Shown: positions 8,773 to 17,811 of the stretch, piece by piece
Layout: every line of letters begins with the position of its first letter
Numbering within the stretch: position 1 is the stretch's first letter
Position numbers and translations under genes: made by a program
Assembly: GCA_943788775.1 (NCBI GenBank)
Contig: CALSRO010000005.1
Coordinates: forward strand, 124,001-188,000
Origin: an uncultured Flavobacteriales bacterium
GTDB taxonomy: Bacteria; Bacteroidota; Bacteroidia; Flavobacteriales_G; Salibacteraceae
DNA length: 64,000 nucleotides
Direction: 5' to 3'
The notes under the pieces: model-generated
What the model saw: the letters and a program-made list of their open reading frames with translations, nothing else
The model's database searches: none
Told to the model about the DNA's origin: nothing

Positions 8773-10221
8773 ATGGCATATACTGAAGCAGAATTAGCCG
8801 AAGAACTGAAGAGTAAGAAGTACGAGTTTGGATTTGTGTCCAATTTCGAATCGGACAAGGCACCTAAAGGTCTGAATGAAGACATCATTCGTTTGATTTC
8901 GGCCAAAAAGAATGAACCAGAATGGTTGTTAGAGTATAGACTCAATGCACTCAAGGTTTGGCAAGATATGAAGGAGCCAAAGTGGGCACATATCCACTAT
9001 CCACCAATAGATTTTCAAGATCTACACTATTACTCCGCTCCAAAAACCAAGAAGAAATTAAACAGTTTGGATGAATTGGATCCAGAACTCAAATCGATGT
9101 ATGATAAGCTTGGGATAAGCACCGAGGAGCAAAAAAGATTGACAGGTGTAGCTGTGGATGTCGTAGTTGACAGTGTGAGCGTTGAAACCAGTTTCAAGGA
9201 AAAGTTGGGGGAGCTTGGGATCATTTTTTGTTCGTTTTCAGAGGCAGTGCAAAACCATCCCGATCTGATCAAAAAATACATGGGTAGTGTAGTTCCAACG
9301 AATGATAATTTCTATGCTGCTTTGAATGCGGCTGTATTTACAGATGGTTCGTTCTGCTATATACCTAAAGGTGTCCGATGCCCGATGGAGCTAAGTACAT
9401 ACTTCCGAATTAATGATGCTCAAACAGGTCAATTCGAACGGACCTTGGTGGTGGCAGATAGTGGAAGTTATGTGAGTTATTTAGAGGGTTGTACTGCTCC
9501 AATGCGTGATGAGAATCAGCTGCATGCCGCAGTAGTGGAACTCATCGCCATGGATGATGCGGAGATAAAATACAGCACCGTTCAGAATTGGTATCCAGGT
9601 AACGAGGAGGGCAAAGGCGGGATCTACAACTTCGTAACCAAGCGTGGACTTTGCGAAGGGGCAAATTCAAAGATAAGCTGGACTCAAGTAGAAACGGGCT
9701 CTGCCATTACTTGGAAATATCCAAGTTGCATTTTGAAAGGAGATAATTCCATTGGTGAGTTTTATTCTGTTGCGGTGACCAATAATTATCAGCAAGCCGA
9801 TACTGGAACGAAAATGTTACATATCGGAAGAAACACAAAGAGCACCATCATTTCAAAAGGAATTTCGGCTGGAAAGAGTAACAACAGTTATCGAGGGTTG
9901 GTTAAAATACTGCCAAAGGCTCACAACGCGCGAAATTTCAGTCAGTGCGACTCACTGCTTTTAGGCAGTGAGTGCGGAGCACACACATTTCCTTATATCG
10001 AAGCTCAGAACAGCTCCGCGAAAGTCGAGCACGAGGCTACGACCTCTAAAATCGGTGAGGATCAAATCTTCTATTGCCTACAACGCGGCATTGATGAAGA
10101 GAAAGCGGTAAGTCTTATTGTGAACGGATACGCCAAAGAGGTGTTAAACAAGCTTCCGATGGAGTTTGCCATTGAGGCTCAGAAACTATTGAGCATTTCA
10201 TTAGAGGGTTCGGTAGGCTAG
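8773..10221 (+). CDS. sufB: Fe-S cluster assembly scaffold protein SufB
   Basis: A 482-residue SufB of normal length. Recognisable core stretches include [60 protein letters not shown] and, at the C-terminus, [20 protein letters not shown] with the conserved E-x-A-x-x-L-I-V-N-G-Y. SufB forms the SufBC2D scaffold with SufC and SufD and receives sulfur from SufS. The C-terminal half is the beta-helix plus helical SufC-binding region. It is followed after only 3 bp by an unrelated glycosyltransferase gene, which separates it from sufC. Confidence 0.96.
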   Translation: MAYTEAELAEELKSKKYEFGFVSNFESDKAPKGLNEDIIRLISAKKNEPEWLLEYRLNALKVWQDMKEPKWAHIHYPPIDFQDLHYYSAPKTKKKLNSLDELDPELKSMYDKLGISTEEQKRLTGVAVDVVVDSVSVETSFKEKLGELGIIFCSFSEAVQNHPDLIKKYMGSVVPTNDNFYAALNAAVFTDGSFCYIPKGVRCPMELSTYFRINDAQTGQFERTLVVADSGSYVSYLEGCTAPMRDENQLHAAVVELIAMDDAEIKYSTVQNWYPGNEEGKGGIYNFVTKRGLCEGANSKISWTQVETGSAITWKYPSCILKGDNSIGEFYSVAVTNNYQQADTGTKMLHIGRNTKSTIISKGISAGKSNNSYRGLVKILPKAHNARNFSQCDSLLLGSECGAHTFPYIEAQNSSAKVEHEATTSKIGEDQIFYCLQRGIDEEKAVSLIVNGYAKEVLNKLPMEFAIEAQKLLSISLEGSVG

Positions 10222-10224
10222 GCT

Positions 10225-11700
10225 GTGAATTTTTTGTCGAAATATCAAAATTGGGCATGGGTCATGCTCTTCATTCCCATTTACCTTTTCATTTTTTTGA
10301 AACTGGGGTCTGCCCATATTCGGCTCTGGGATGAAGGATGGTTTACTGTACATGCCATTGAGATGTTGCAAAATGGCTCATGGTTTACTAGTTATTTTGA
10401 TGGAGTTCCCAGCTTTAAGTCCTCCAAACCACCGATTCAAACGTGGCTGCAGATGGGGTCAATCAGTTTGTTCGGCCTTTCGGAATTATCCTTACGACTT
10501 CCGAGCGCCATTGCAGCTGCTGCAACGGTTTTTTCTATCTATTTTTTTGTGAGTCGTCATTCAACGGTAAGGCAAGGTTTGATGAGTTCGATGATACTGT
10601 TAACCTCTGTGGGCTATGTTGGGTTTCATACAGCACGGGGTGCCGAGGCAGATTCGCTATTAACCTTAACGTTGGTTTTGCAGGCAATATGTCTCTACGA
10701 ATTTTTACTCCGTAGTGAGTGGAAGTGGTTTTATGGATTCGCCCTATGCCTGGCTATTTCGTTTTGGGTTAAATCAGTCGCAGGGTTTTTATTCCTACCG
10801 GGGTTTGCCATCTTTATTGCAGTTTATCGAAGGGATAAGATGCTTAATCTGATTCGATCTAAACAGCTTTGGATTGCAGTCGCGGGTGTGATAAGCGCAG
10901 TTTTGGCATTTCTAATCATTCGCGAAAATGTGCAGCCTGGTTATTTGGCCATGTTCTTGAAATCTAATGTTGGTAGATATGCTAAAAGTGTTGGCCATGA
11001 TCATGGTTGGGATTACTATCTCAAACAGATGCTGGATGGAAGATATCATTGGTGGATGGTGATAGCAGTAATTGGTTTTGCTTCGTCTCTTCTCGAACAA
11101 AATGCGGATAACCTGTTGTCAATCTTCGCCTCGGTCGTGGCAATTTCATTCCTAGCAGTAATTTCATTCTCAAGGTCAAAACTCCTTTGGTACGATATGC
11201 CTTTTTATCCCATGGCTGCCATTCCTGCGGCAGCATTCATTGAAAGAATCGTTAAGAATCGATCATTTAAGTACAGCCTCACAGCAGTAGTCTTGGTTTT
11301 CTTTTTTCCATCCTATGTAATGTTTTCAAATTCTCAGAGCAATCGATTGAATTTGGGAGAGCTGAATTTTGAATCGCAGGAGATATATCTAAGCGAATCA
11401 TTTCATAAAGGTGAGAGTCTAGATGGCCTCATTGTAGTGCATGACCATTTCCATGGGTCCTTGCTCTTTTACAAGTATAAATACGCCTCATCAGGGCAAG
11501 AGTTAGTGCTTCAAAACCATGTCAACGATTTAAAAGTAGGGGATGAGGTATTAGTGCGCGGGGATGAGCACAAGACGGAATTACAGTCTAAATTTCACTT
11601 GGAAAAGATTGATGAAAAATACTCAGCGATTCATTATAAAATCACAGAATTCTTATTGGACAACCCTGTGGAAAATGAGGTTAACAGCATAAGACGATAG
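10225..11700 (+). CDS. ArnT/PMT-like GT-C membrane glycosyltransferase, first of a tandem pair
   Basis: A 491-residue polytopic membrane protein of the PMT_2 (dolichyl-phosphate-mannose or lipid-linked sugar) superfamily. The first periplasmic loop carries the acidic motif RLWDEGWFTVHA (residues ~31-42) expected of GT-C enzymes, followed by SSKPPIQTWLQ and LRLPSAIAAA; about ten transmembrane segments precede a soluble C-terminal domain of ~130 residues. Such enzymes move a sugar from a polyprenyl carrier to lipid or protein on the periplasmic side. It starts with GTG 3 bp after the sufB stop, so translation is probably coupled. Its presence inside a SUF operon is unexpected. Acceptor and donor are unknown. 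Confidence 0.85.
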   Translation: MNFLSKYQNWAWVMLFIPIYLFIFLKLGSAHIRLWDEGWFTVHAIEMLQNGSWFTSYFDGVPSFKSSKPPIQTWLQMGSISLFGLSELSLRLPSAIAAAATVFSIYFFVSRHSTVRQGLMSSMILLTSVGYVGFHTARGAEADSLLTLTLVLQAICLYEFLLRSEWKWFYGFALCLAISFWVKSVAGFLFLPGFAIFIAVYRRDKMLNLIRSKQLWIAVAGVISAVLAFLIIRENVQPGYLAMFLKSNVGRYAKSVGHDHGWDYYLKQMLDGRYHWWMVIAVIGFASSLLEQNADNLLSIFASVVAISFLAVISFSRSKLLWYDMPFYPMAAIPAAAFIERIVKNRSFKYSLTAVVLVFFFPSYVMFSNSQSNRLNLGELNFESQEIYLSESFHKGESLDGLIVVHDHFHGSLLFYKYKYASSGQELVLQNHVNDLKVGDEVLVRGDEHKTELQSKFHLEKIDEKYSAIHYKITEFLLDNPVENEVNSIRR

Positions 11701-11703
11701 CGA

Positions 11704-13137
11704 GTGGAATTATTGCTGAAATATCAAAAATGGAGCTGGTTGTTTCTTCTGGTTCCGATTTACGTGTTTATCTTTTTAAAGCTCGATTCCTTTCACGTCA
11801 TGATTTGGGATGAAAGTTATTTTGCGGTGCATGCTACTGAAATGTTCTTGAACAATTCTTGGCTTTTACCCTATTACGATGGTGAGCCGATTAATGGGGG
11901 AACTAAACCTCCGATTCAATATTTGTTTCAAATCCTCTTCATACACATACTTGGCATCAATGAGCTAGCACTTCGTCTACCAAGTGCAATTGCGGCAGCC
12001 GTTTCGGTATTAATTGTATTTCATTTTGCTCGTTCCCGATTTAGCGAGACCGCGGCTTGGACTTCGTCATTCGTCTTATTGACATCCGCTGCTTTTATCC
12101 ATTTTCATACTGGCAGAGGTATGGAAGCTGACGCGATGCTAGCCCTGGTTATGCTTTTACAGGTAGTTGTCTTTTCACAATTTGTAAAATACAATTCTTC
12201 AAAGTCATTAATTCTTTTGGGTTTTATGATAGCCCTCGGCTTTTTAGTCAAATCTATCGCGGGATTCATGTTTGTACCTGGCTTTGTAATCTACATGCTC
12301 ATATATGAGCGGAATCGAATTGAATCGCTATTCAAGTCACCTTCCTTTTATACAGCAATCGTAATTGCTGTTGGTCTTCCCATTGCTTATATAGCTTATA
12401 GAGAATGGGCGCTGCCAGGATTCATTGACTTTATTATGGAGCGTCATGTTGGTCGATTCAGTAACGAGTTAGGCTATTACCAGTCTGCACATTATTATTT
12501 CAAACTCTTTACTACTCATCGGTTTTTGATTTGGGTAGTTCCTTCCTTAGCTAGCTTGTATTATGCGTTTGTTTCAAAAGACAAGCTGAGTCAAGAGGCT
12601 CGATTAATTGCCGTGATTGCCCTATGCTATTTTGTCTTGATTAATATTTCGAATACTAAATACGAACACTATTTTAACCCACTTCATCCATTGTTTGCGC
12701 TAATGATTGGATTTATGGGGTATTCCATATTTCGACAAATTAGTAATCTTAATACGATCATAATGCTCGCCATTATATTCAGCATCCCCTGTTATATAAT
12801 GTTCATTAAGTCTCAATCGAATTACATGGAACCACTGGGCGATCATAATGATAATAGTACTCGATACCTCTATGCAATCAGCAAGACCGATAAAAGCATA
12901 GATGGTTTAAAGGTGTTGGACAATGGATTTGACGCACCCTTGATTTTTTACAAGCATAAGTTTGCTGCAATGGGTCAAAACATTACTATAAACGACAATA
13001 ATATAGAAGTAGGAGATCATGTGCTTACCGCCAATGGTGAGTTTCATGATAGGCTCAACAACGAATTTTACACAGAACATATCGATCAATTAAACAAAGC
13101 AATTGTTTACCAAATAAACGCACGAAAGAATGAGTGA
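11704..13137 (+). CDS. ArnT/PMT-like GT-C membrane glycosyltransferase, second of a tandem pair
   Basis: A 477-residue paralogue of the gene before it, alignable from end to end: KYQKWSWLFLLVPIYVFIFL against KYQNWAWVMLFIPIYLFIFL, IWDESYFAVHATEM against LWDEGWFTVHAIEM, TKPPIQ against SKPPIQ, and identical RLPSAIAAA. The acidic loop motif, the transmembrane layout and a C-terminal soluble domain are all kept. It too begins with GTG 3 bp after the preceding stop, and its own stop overlaps the sufC start by 8 bp. The pair looks like an old tandem duplication that is now fully part of the SUF transcript. Function in the cell envelope is inferred from family only. Confidence 0.85.
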   Translation: MELLLKYQKWSWLFLLVPIYVFIFLKLDSFHVMIWDESYFAVHATEMFLNNSWLLPYYDGEPINGGTKPPIQYLFQILFIHILGINELALRLPSAIAAAVSVLIVFHFARSRFSETAAWTSSFVLLTSAAFIHFHTGRGMEADAMLALVMLLQVVVFSQFVKYNSSKSLILLGFMIALGFLVKSIAGFMFVPGFVIYMLIYERNRIESLFKSPSFYTAIVIAVGLPIAYIAYREWALPGFIDFIMERHVGRFSNELGYYQSAHYYFKLFTTHRFLIWVVPSLASLYYAFVSKDKLSQEARLIAVIALCYFVLINISNTKYEHYFNPLHPLFALMIGFMGYSIFRQISNLNTIIMLAIIFSIPCYIMFIKSQSNYMEPLGDHNDNSTRYLYAISKTDKSIDGLKVLDNGFDAPLIFYKHKFAAMGQNITINDNNIEVGDHVLTANGEFHDRLNNEFYTEHIDQLNKAIVYQINARKNE

Positions 13138-13897
13138 TTTTTTTTCCATAAAGAACCTTCGAGCATCCATTGAAGGCAATCAGATATTAAAAGGAATTAA
13201 CCTAGAGGTGAAGCCAGGCGAGGTTCACGCAATCATGGGGCCAAATGGCAGCGGTAAGAGCACGTTGTCATCTGTGCTTGCAGGTCGTGAGGATTACGAA
13301 GTGGAGGCCGATGAAGTAACATTTTTAGGTAAGGATTTGCTTGAATTAGCGCCAGAAGAACGAGCCAGAGAAGGCCTCTTTTTGGCATTTCAATACCCAG
13401 TGGAGATACCAGGAGTAAGCAATATCAACTTCTTGAAGGCAGCCATCAACGCCAAGAGAAAGCACGCAGGATTGGATGATATCACGGCCAAAGATTTCAT
13501 GGCAATGGTAAAGGAAAAGCAAGCTATGGTTGAGTTGAAATCTAACCTCGCTAATCGATCTGTAAATGAAGGATTCTCCGGAGGTGAGAAGAAGCGTAAT
13601 GAAATCTTTCAAATGGCCATGCTCGAACCGAAGCTTGGTATCTTGGACGAAACGGATTCAGGCCTGGACATTGATGCATTGAAAATCGTATCAAATGGTG
13701 TGAATAAACTAAGGGGAGCAGATCGTTCATTTATTGTGATCACACACTATCAGCGTTTGCTGGACTACATTGTTCCAGACTTTGTACATGTGCTTTTTGA
13801 AGGGCGCATCGTTAAATCAGGCGGCAAGGAGTTAGCACTAGAATTAGAAGAAAAGGGCTACGACTGGATCAAAGAAGAAGTGGCGATTCATAATTAA
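13130..13897 (+). CDS. sufC: Fe-S cluster assembly ATPase SufC
   Basis: A 255-residue ABC-type ATPase without membrane segments. The Walker A motif is GPNGSGKST (residues 37-45), the ABC signature is GFSGGEKKRNEI, Walker B is LGILDETDSGLDIDAL, and the H-loop is VITHYQRLL. SufC drives conformational change of the SufBCD scaffold during cluster assembly. The ATG overlaps the end of the second glycosyltransferase by 8 bp, so it depends on translation through that gene. sufD follows after 44 bp. Confidence 0.96.
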   Translation: MSDFFSIKNLRASIEGNQILKGINLEVKPGEVHAIMGPNGSGKSTLSSVLAGREDYEVEADEVTFLGKDLLELAPEERAREGLFLAFQYPVEIPGVSNINFLKAAINAKRKHAGLDDITAKDFMAMVKEKQAMVELKSNLANRSVNEGFSGGEKKRNEIFQMAMLEPKLGILDETDSGLDIDALKIVSNGVNKLRGADRSFIVITHYQRLLDYIVPDFVHVLFEGRIVKSGGKELALELEEKGYDWIKEEVAIHN

Positions 13898-13941
13898 TCT
13901 TTCATGATTTCAATGAGATCACGATTTATAAAATCTAACAC

Positions 13942-15192
13942 ATGAATCAAAAAGAAATATTTGTAGCCCAATTTGACAGCATTCCTGCTCAATTCCCTAT
14001 TCAGGGAGAAGCACGAGCGGCTATACATAATGGGATTGATTTTCCTACAACTCGAGACGAGAAATGGAAATATACCCGCGTGAATTCCATTTTAGAATCA
14101 TCCTTTCAGTCGGTTGAATCTACGCTTGAAAATGTTGATTCGTTTAAACTGGATGCGACTTGGTCTTACTTGGTATTTGTCAACGGAAAATTCAACCAAA
14201 CCATAAGTGACGATATGCCTGATGGAGTTTCAATGACGTCATTGGCCGCCTGCAATGGAGATGTTAAAAAGGAAATGCTCTCCAAATTGGGAAGTCTTAT
14301 CGACTTTAAAAAAGAAGCGTTCCCATCATTAAATACAGGCTATTTTGAGGATGGAGCCTTTATCAAGGTTAGGAAGAACACCAAAATAGAACAGAATATT
14401 TGCATCCTGAGTATCACCGATGGTCAGGGTCAGGCCGTGAATGCTCGAAACTTAATTCATGTTGAATCAGGTGCGGAGGTCAAGTTCGTTCACCAGTTTG
14501 AAGGATTGGATAATGAAAACTCATTCACCAATTCCGTTTGCGAAATATTCGTGGATGAAAATGCCCATGCTGACTACTACCTTATTGAAAGCGAGGGCGC
14601 CAACACCAAGGCGATAACCAATACCAATATTTCGCAGAAACGAGATAGCAATTTTACCATTGTGACTATTACTAAGTCGGGTCAATTGGTTCGAAATAAT
14701 ATCAACATGGCCATCACCGAGCCAGGTTGTGAATCAAACATGATGGGCATCTATTTTACGGATGGCAACCAGCATGTGGATAATCAAACCTATGCCGATC
14801 ATCAAGATCACGGTTGCAATAGCAATGAACTTTATAAAGGAGTCATGGCAGATCGATCGACCGGAGTATTTAATGGTAAGATTATGGTTCACCAAGCAGC
14901 TCAGCAGACCAATGCCTTCCAGAGCAATCAAAACATTTTGCTGAGCGACAAGGCCACGATTAACACCAAACCCGAATTAGAAATTTATGCGGATGATGTA
15001 AAGTGTTCGCATGGTTGCACCATCGGTCAATTGGACGAGGAAGCCATGTTTTACCTGCAGAGTCGTGGATTAGGAAAGGAAGCCGCGCACCGCTTGTTGG
15101 TTCAAGCTTTTGCTCAAGATGTAATCGATACAATCAAAATTGATAGCCTACGCCAGAGTGTGGAGCAATTCATAGAATCAAAATTTGAATGA
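13942..15192 (+). CDS. sufD: Fe-S cluster assembly protein SufD
   Basis: A 416-residue SufD, paralogous to SufB but without its N-terminal extension. Conserved features are TRDEKWKYTRVNSIL near the N-terminus, the beta-helix core, and the C-terminal block with DDVKCSHGCTIGQLDEEAMF and LQSRGLGKEAAHRLLVQAFA. It partners SufB and SufC in the scaffold and has been linked to iron acquisition in characterised systems. Its stop codon overlaps the sufS start by 4 bp, so the two are translationally coupled. Confidence 0.95.
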   Translation: MNQKEIFVAQFDSIPAQFPIQGEARAAIHNGIDFPTTRDEKWKYTRVNSILESSFQSVESTLENVDSFKLDATWSYLVFVNGKFNQTISDDMPDGVSMTSLAACNGDVKKEMLSKLGSLIDFKKEAFPSLNTGYFEDGAFIKVRKNTKIEQNICILSITDGQGQAVNARNLIHVESGAEVKFVHQFEGLDNENSFTNSVCEIFVDENAHADYYLIESEGANTKAITNTNISQKRDSNFTIVTITKSGQLVRNNINMAITEPGCESNMMGIYFTDGNQHVDNQTYADHQDHGCNSNELYKGVMADRSTGVFNGKIMVHQAAQQTNAFQSNQNILLSDKATINTKPELEIYADDVKCSHGCTIGQLDEEAMFYLQSRGLGKEAAHRLLVQAFAQDVIDTIKIDSLRQSVEQFIESKFE

Positions 15193-16409
15193 GTTTAGAC
15201 ATTGCAAGTATTCGTGCTCAGTTTCCAATTCTAGATCAAGAGATCAATGGAAAGCCATTGGTGTATTTGGATAATGGAGCGTCCTCGCAAAAACCACAGC
15301 GAGTGATTGACGCCATTAGCCATTATTACGAAAACGATCACTCCAATGTGCATCGCGGTGCACACACACTGAGCCAGCGCGCTACGAATGCGTTTGAAGC
15401 TGTCAGAAAACAAGTGCAGCAATTCATCAATGCTGAACACGAGCATGAAATCATCTATACCCGTGGAACCACAGAAGCTATCAATTTAGTGGCGAGTTCT
15501 TTTGGCAAAGTTTTTATCGAAGAGGGTGATGAAGTCCTGATTTCCACGATGGAACACCATAGCAATATAGTGCCTTGGCAGATGATGTGCGATGAATGGG
15601 GAGCCGTATTGAAGGTTATTCCTATCACTGAAAGCGGAGAAATCATCATGGATGAATTTGATACATTACTATCAGGAAGAACAGCGATGGTGGCGATTAA
15701 TCACGTGAGCAATGCACTTGGAACGATCAATCCCTTGCGCGAAATCATCGATAAGGCGCACAAAGTGGGTGCGGCTGTACTAATTGACGGAGCACAATCA
15801 GTGCCGCACATGAAAGTAGATGTGCAAGACTTGGACGCGGATTTTTATTGCTTTTCGGCTCATAAAATGTATGGACCAACGGGCATTGGTATTCTCTATG
15901 GCAAAGAGCAATGGCTGAACGATATGCCTCCATATCATGGGGGTGGAGAGATGATTGATAAGGTCTCATTCGAAAAAACTACTTACAATTCGCTACCATT
16001 CAAATTTGAGGCCGGCACACCAAACATAGCAGATACTATTGCCCTGGGTGAGGCCATTCGATTCATGGATGAAGTTGGGGTGGAAAACATTGGAGCATGG
16101 GAACACGAATTGGTGGAATATGCCACTGAAAAGCTACTTGAAATTGAAGGCTTGCGCATCATTGGAACCGCCAAAAACAAGGCCTCAGTCATTTCGTTTT
16201 TAGTAGGTAACATTCATCCATTTGACATGGGAACCATTCTCGACCAGCTCGGAATAGCCGTTCGCACGGGCCACCATTGCACCATGCCTTTGATGGAGTG
16301 GTATGGCATTCCGGGCACAGTGCGTGCTTCATTTGCCGTTTACAATACCAAAGAAGAGGTTGATGTGTTAGTTGCTGGAGTGAATCGAGCAGCGATGATG
16401 TTGGGGTAA
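15189..16409 (+). CDS. sufS: Cysteine desulfurase SufS
   Basis: A 406-residue PLP-dependent group II cysteine desulfurase. Lys226 (CFSAHKMYGPTGIG) forms the PLP Schiff base, HVSNALGTINP and DGAQSVPHMKVDVQDLDAD contact the cofactor, and Cys364 (VRTGHHCTMPLM) is the persulfide-forming residue. It removes sulfur from cysteine and feeds the SufBCD scaffold. Group II desulfurases normally need SufE or SufU as sulfur acceptor; neither follows here, the next gene being radA. The partner must be encoded elsewhere. Confidence 0.95.
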   Translation: MSLDIASIRAQFPILDQEINGKPLVYLDNGASSQKPQRVIDAISHYYENDHSNVHRGAHTLSQRATNAFEAVRKQVQQFINAEHEHEIIYTRGTTEAINLVASSFGKVFIEEGDEVLISTMEHHSNIVPWQMMCDEWGAVLKVIPITESGEIIMDEFDTLLSGRTAMVAINHVSNALGTINPLREIIDKAHKVGAAVLIDGAQSVPHMKVDVQDLDADFYCFSAHKMYGPTGIGILYGKEQWLNDMPPYHGGGEMIDKVSFEKTTYNSLPFKFEAGTPNIADTIALGEAIRFMDEVGVENIGAWEHELVEYATEKLLEIEGLRIIGTAKNKASVISFLVGNIHPFDMGTILDQLGIAVRTGHHCTMPLMEWYGIPGTVRASFAVYNTKEEVDVLVAGVNRAAMMLG

Positions 16410-16425
16410 ATTTTAACTTCGATCC

Positions 16426-17793
16426 ATGGCAAAAACCAAAACAGCATTTATTTGTCAAACCTGTGGCACACAAGCTCCAAAATGGATGGGGCAATGTCCA
16501 GGCTGTAATGAGTGGAATACTCTGATTGAAGAGGTCATTTACAAAGAAAAGAAGGGTGGAGTAAGGCGATCGTTTGTCGATAATATTTCCAAAAAACCTG
16601 TGCCCATCACTCAGGTGAGCAGCGAGGATGCGGAACGAATTCCACTTCCAGACATTGAATTGAACAGAGTGCTGGGTGGTGGATTGGTGCCAGGCAGTGT
16701 TACGCTGATTGGAGGTGATCCAGGTATCGGTAAATCAACATTACTGCTTCAATTAGGGCTGAATTTTTCGAGTCAAAAGATATTATATGTTTCCGGTGAG
16801 GAAAGCGCCAATCAAATCAAAATGCGGGCGGAACGCATTGGGAAGTTGCATGATAATTTATTGCTCTTGACTGACACCTCCTTGGAGCGAGTGATGGAGC
16901 GCATTGATGAAATTGAACCAAATCTCGTCATCATTGATTCCATCCAAACCATGCAGAGTCCAGAGGTTGATTCAGTGCCGGGTTCAGTGGCGCAAATTAG
17001 AGAGTGCACTGGCGAGCTCATTCAGTTTGCCAAGGAGACAAACACACCTGTGGTGCTCATAGGTCACATCACCAAAGAAGGGAACATAGCCGGACCCAAA
17101 GTGATGGAACATATGGTGGATGTAGTTCTTCAGTTTGAAGGAGAAAGACAGCATTTGTATCGTCTGCTTCGCTCGTCAAAAAACCGTTTTGGATCAACCA
17201 ACGAGTTGGGTATCTATGAAATGCAGGGCTCTGGATTAAAAGAAGTCCACGACCCGTCTCAAGTGCTGATGAGTCAAAGAGACGAAGGCCTCAGCGGTTC
17301 AGCTATTGCAGCCAGCATGGAAGGTGCTCGACCCATGATGATAGAAGCACAAGCGCTCGTTAGCACTGCGGCATATGGTACTCCCCAGCGAACGACCACA
17401 GGTTTCGATCAGCGCAGACTGCATATGTTGTTGGCAGTGCTCGAAAAACGTTGCGGTTTGGCCATTGGTAAGTTTGATGTGTTCGTGAATATGGCTGGTG
17501 GCATTCGCGTGGATGATCCTGCCATTGACATGGCAGTTTTGTGTGCGGCATTGTCTAGCTCAGAGGATTATCCCATTCCAGCAAAAACGTGTTTTGCTGG
17601 CGAGGTGGGCTTGAGTGGTGAGATTAGACCAGTAACTCGCATTGAGCAGCGCATTCGCGAGGCAGAAAAGCTTGGCTTTGAAGAAATATTTGTTTCAGGC
17701 TATGGCCTGAAAGGCATCGAAACCAAGGGCATGAATATCACCGTTCGCCCCGTAAAGAGGGTGGATGAAGTGTTTCAGCAGTTGTTTGGATAA
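16426..17793 (+). CDS. radA: DNA repair protein RadA
   Basis: A 455-residue RadA of normal size. It has the N-terminal four-cysteine zinc finger (Cys10, Cys13, Cys24, Cys27 in FICQTCG and GQCPGCNEW), a RecA-like ATPase core with Walker A GGDPGIGKST, the RadA-specific KNRFGSTNELGIYEM motif and a C-terminal Lon-protease-like domain (VFVNMAGGIRVDDPAIDMAV). It processes branched recombination intermediates. A -7-like TAACTTCG sits 4 bp before the ATG, so it may be transcribed separately from the SUF operon with little or no leader. Confidence 0.96.
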   Translation: MAKTKTAFICQTCGTQAPKWMGQCPGCNEWNTLIEEVIYKEKKGGVRRSFVDNISKKPVPITQVSSEDAERIPLPDIELNRVLGGGLVPGSVTLIGGDPGIGKSTLLLQLGLNFSSQKILYVSGEESANQIKMRAERIGKLHDNLLLLTDTSLERVMERIDEIEPNLVIIDSIQTMQSPEVDSVPGSVAQIRECTGELIQFAKETNTPVVLIGHITKEGNIAGPKVMEHMVDVVLQFEGERQHLYRLLRSSKNRFGSTNELGIYEMQGSGLKEVHDPSQVLMSQRDEGLSGSAIAASMEGARPMMIEAQALVSTAAYGTPQRTTTGFDQRRLHMLLAVLEKRCGLAIGKFDVFVNMAGGIRVDDPAIDMAVLCAALSSSEDYPIPAKTCFAGEVGLSGEIRPVTRIEQRIREAEKLGFEEIFVSGYGLKGIETKGMNITVRPVKRVDEVFQQLFG

Positions 17794-17811
17794 TGGTTCT
17801 AAGTCAAACGA

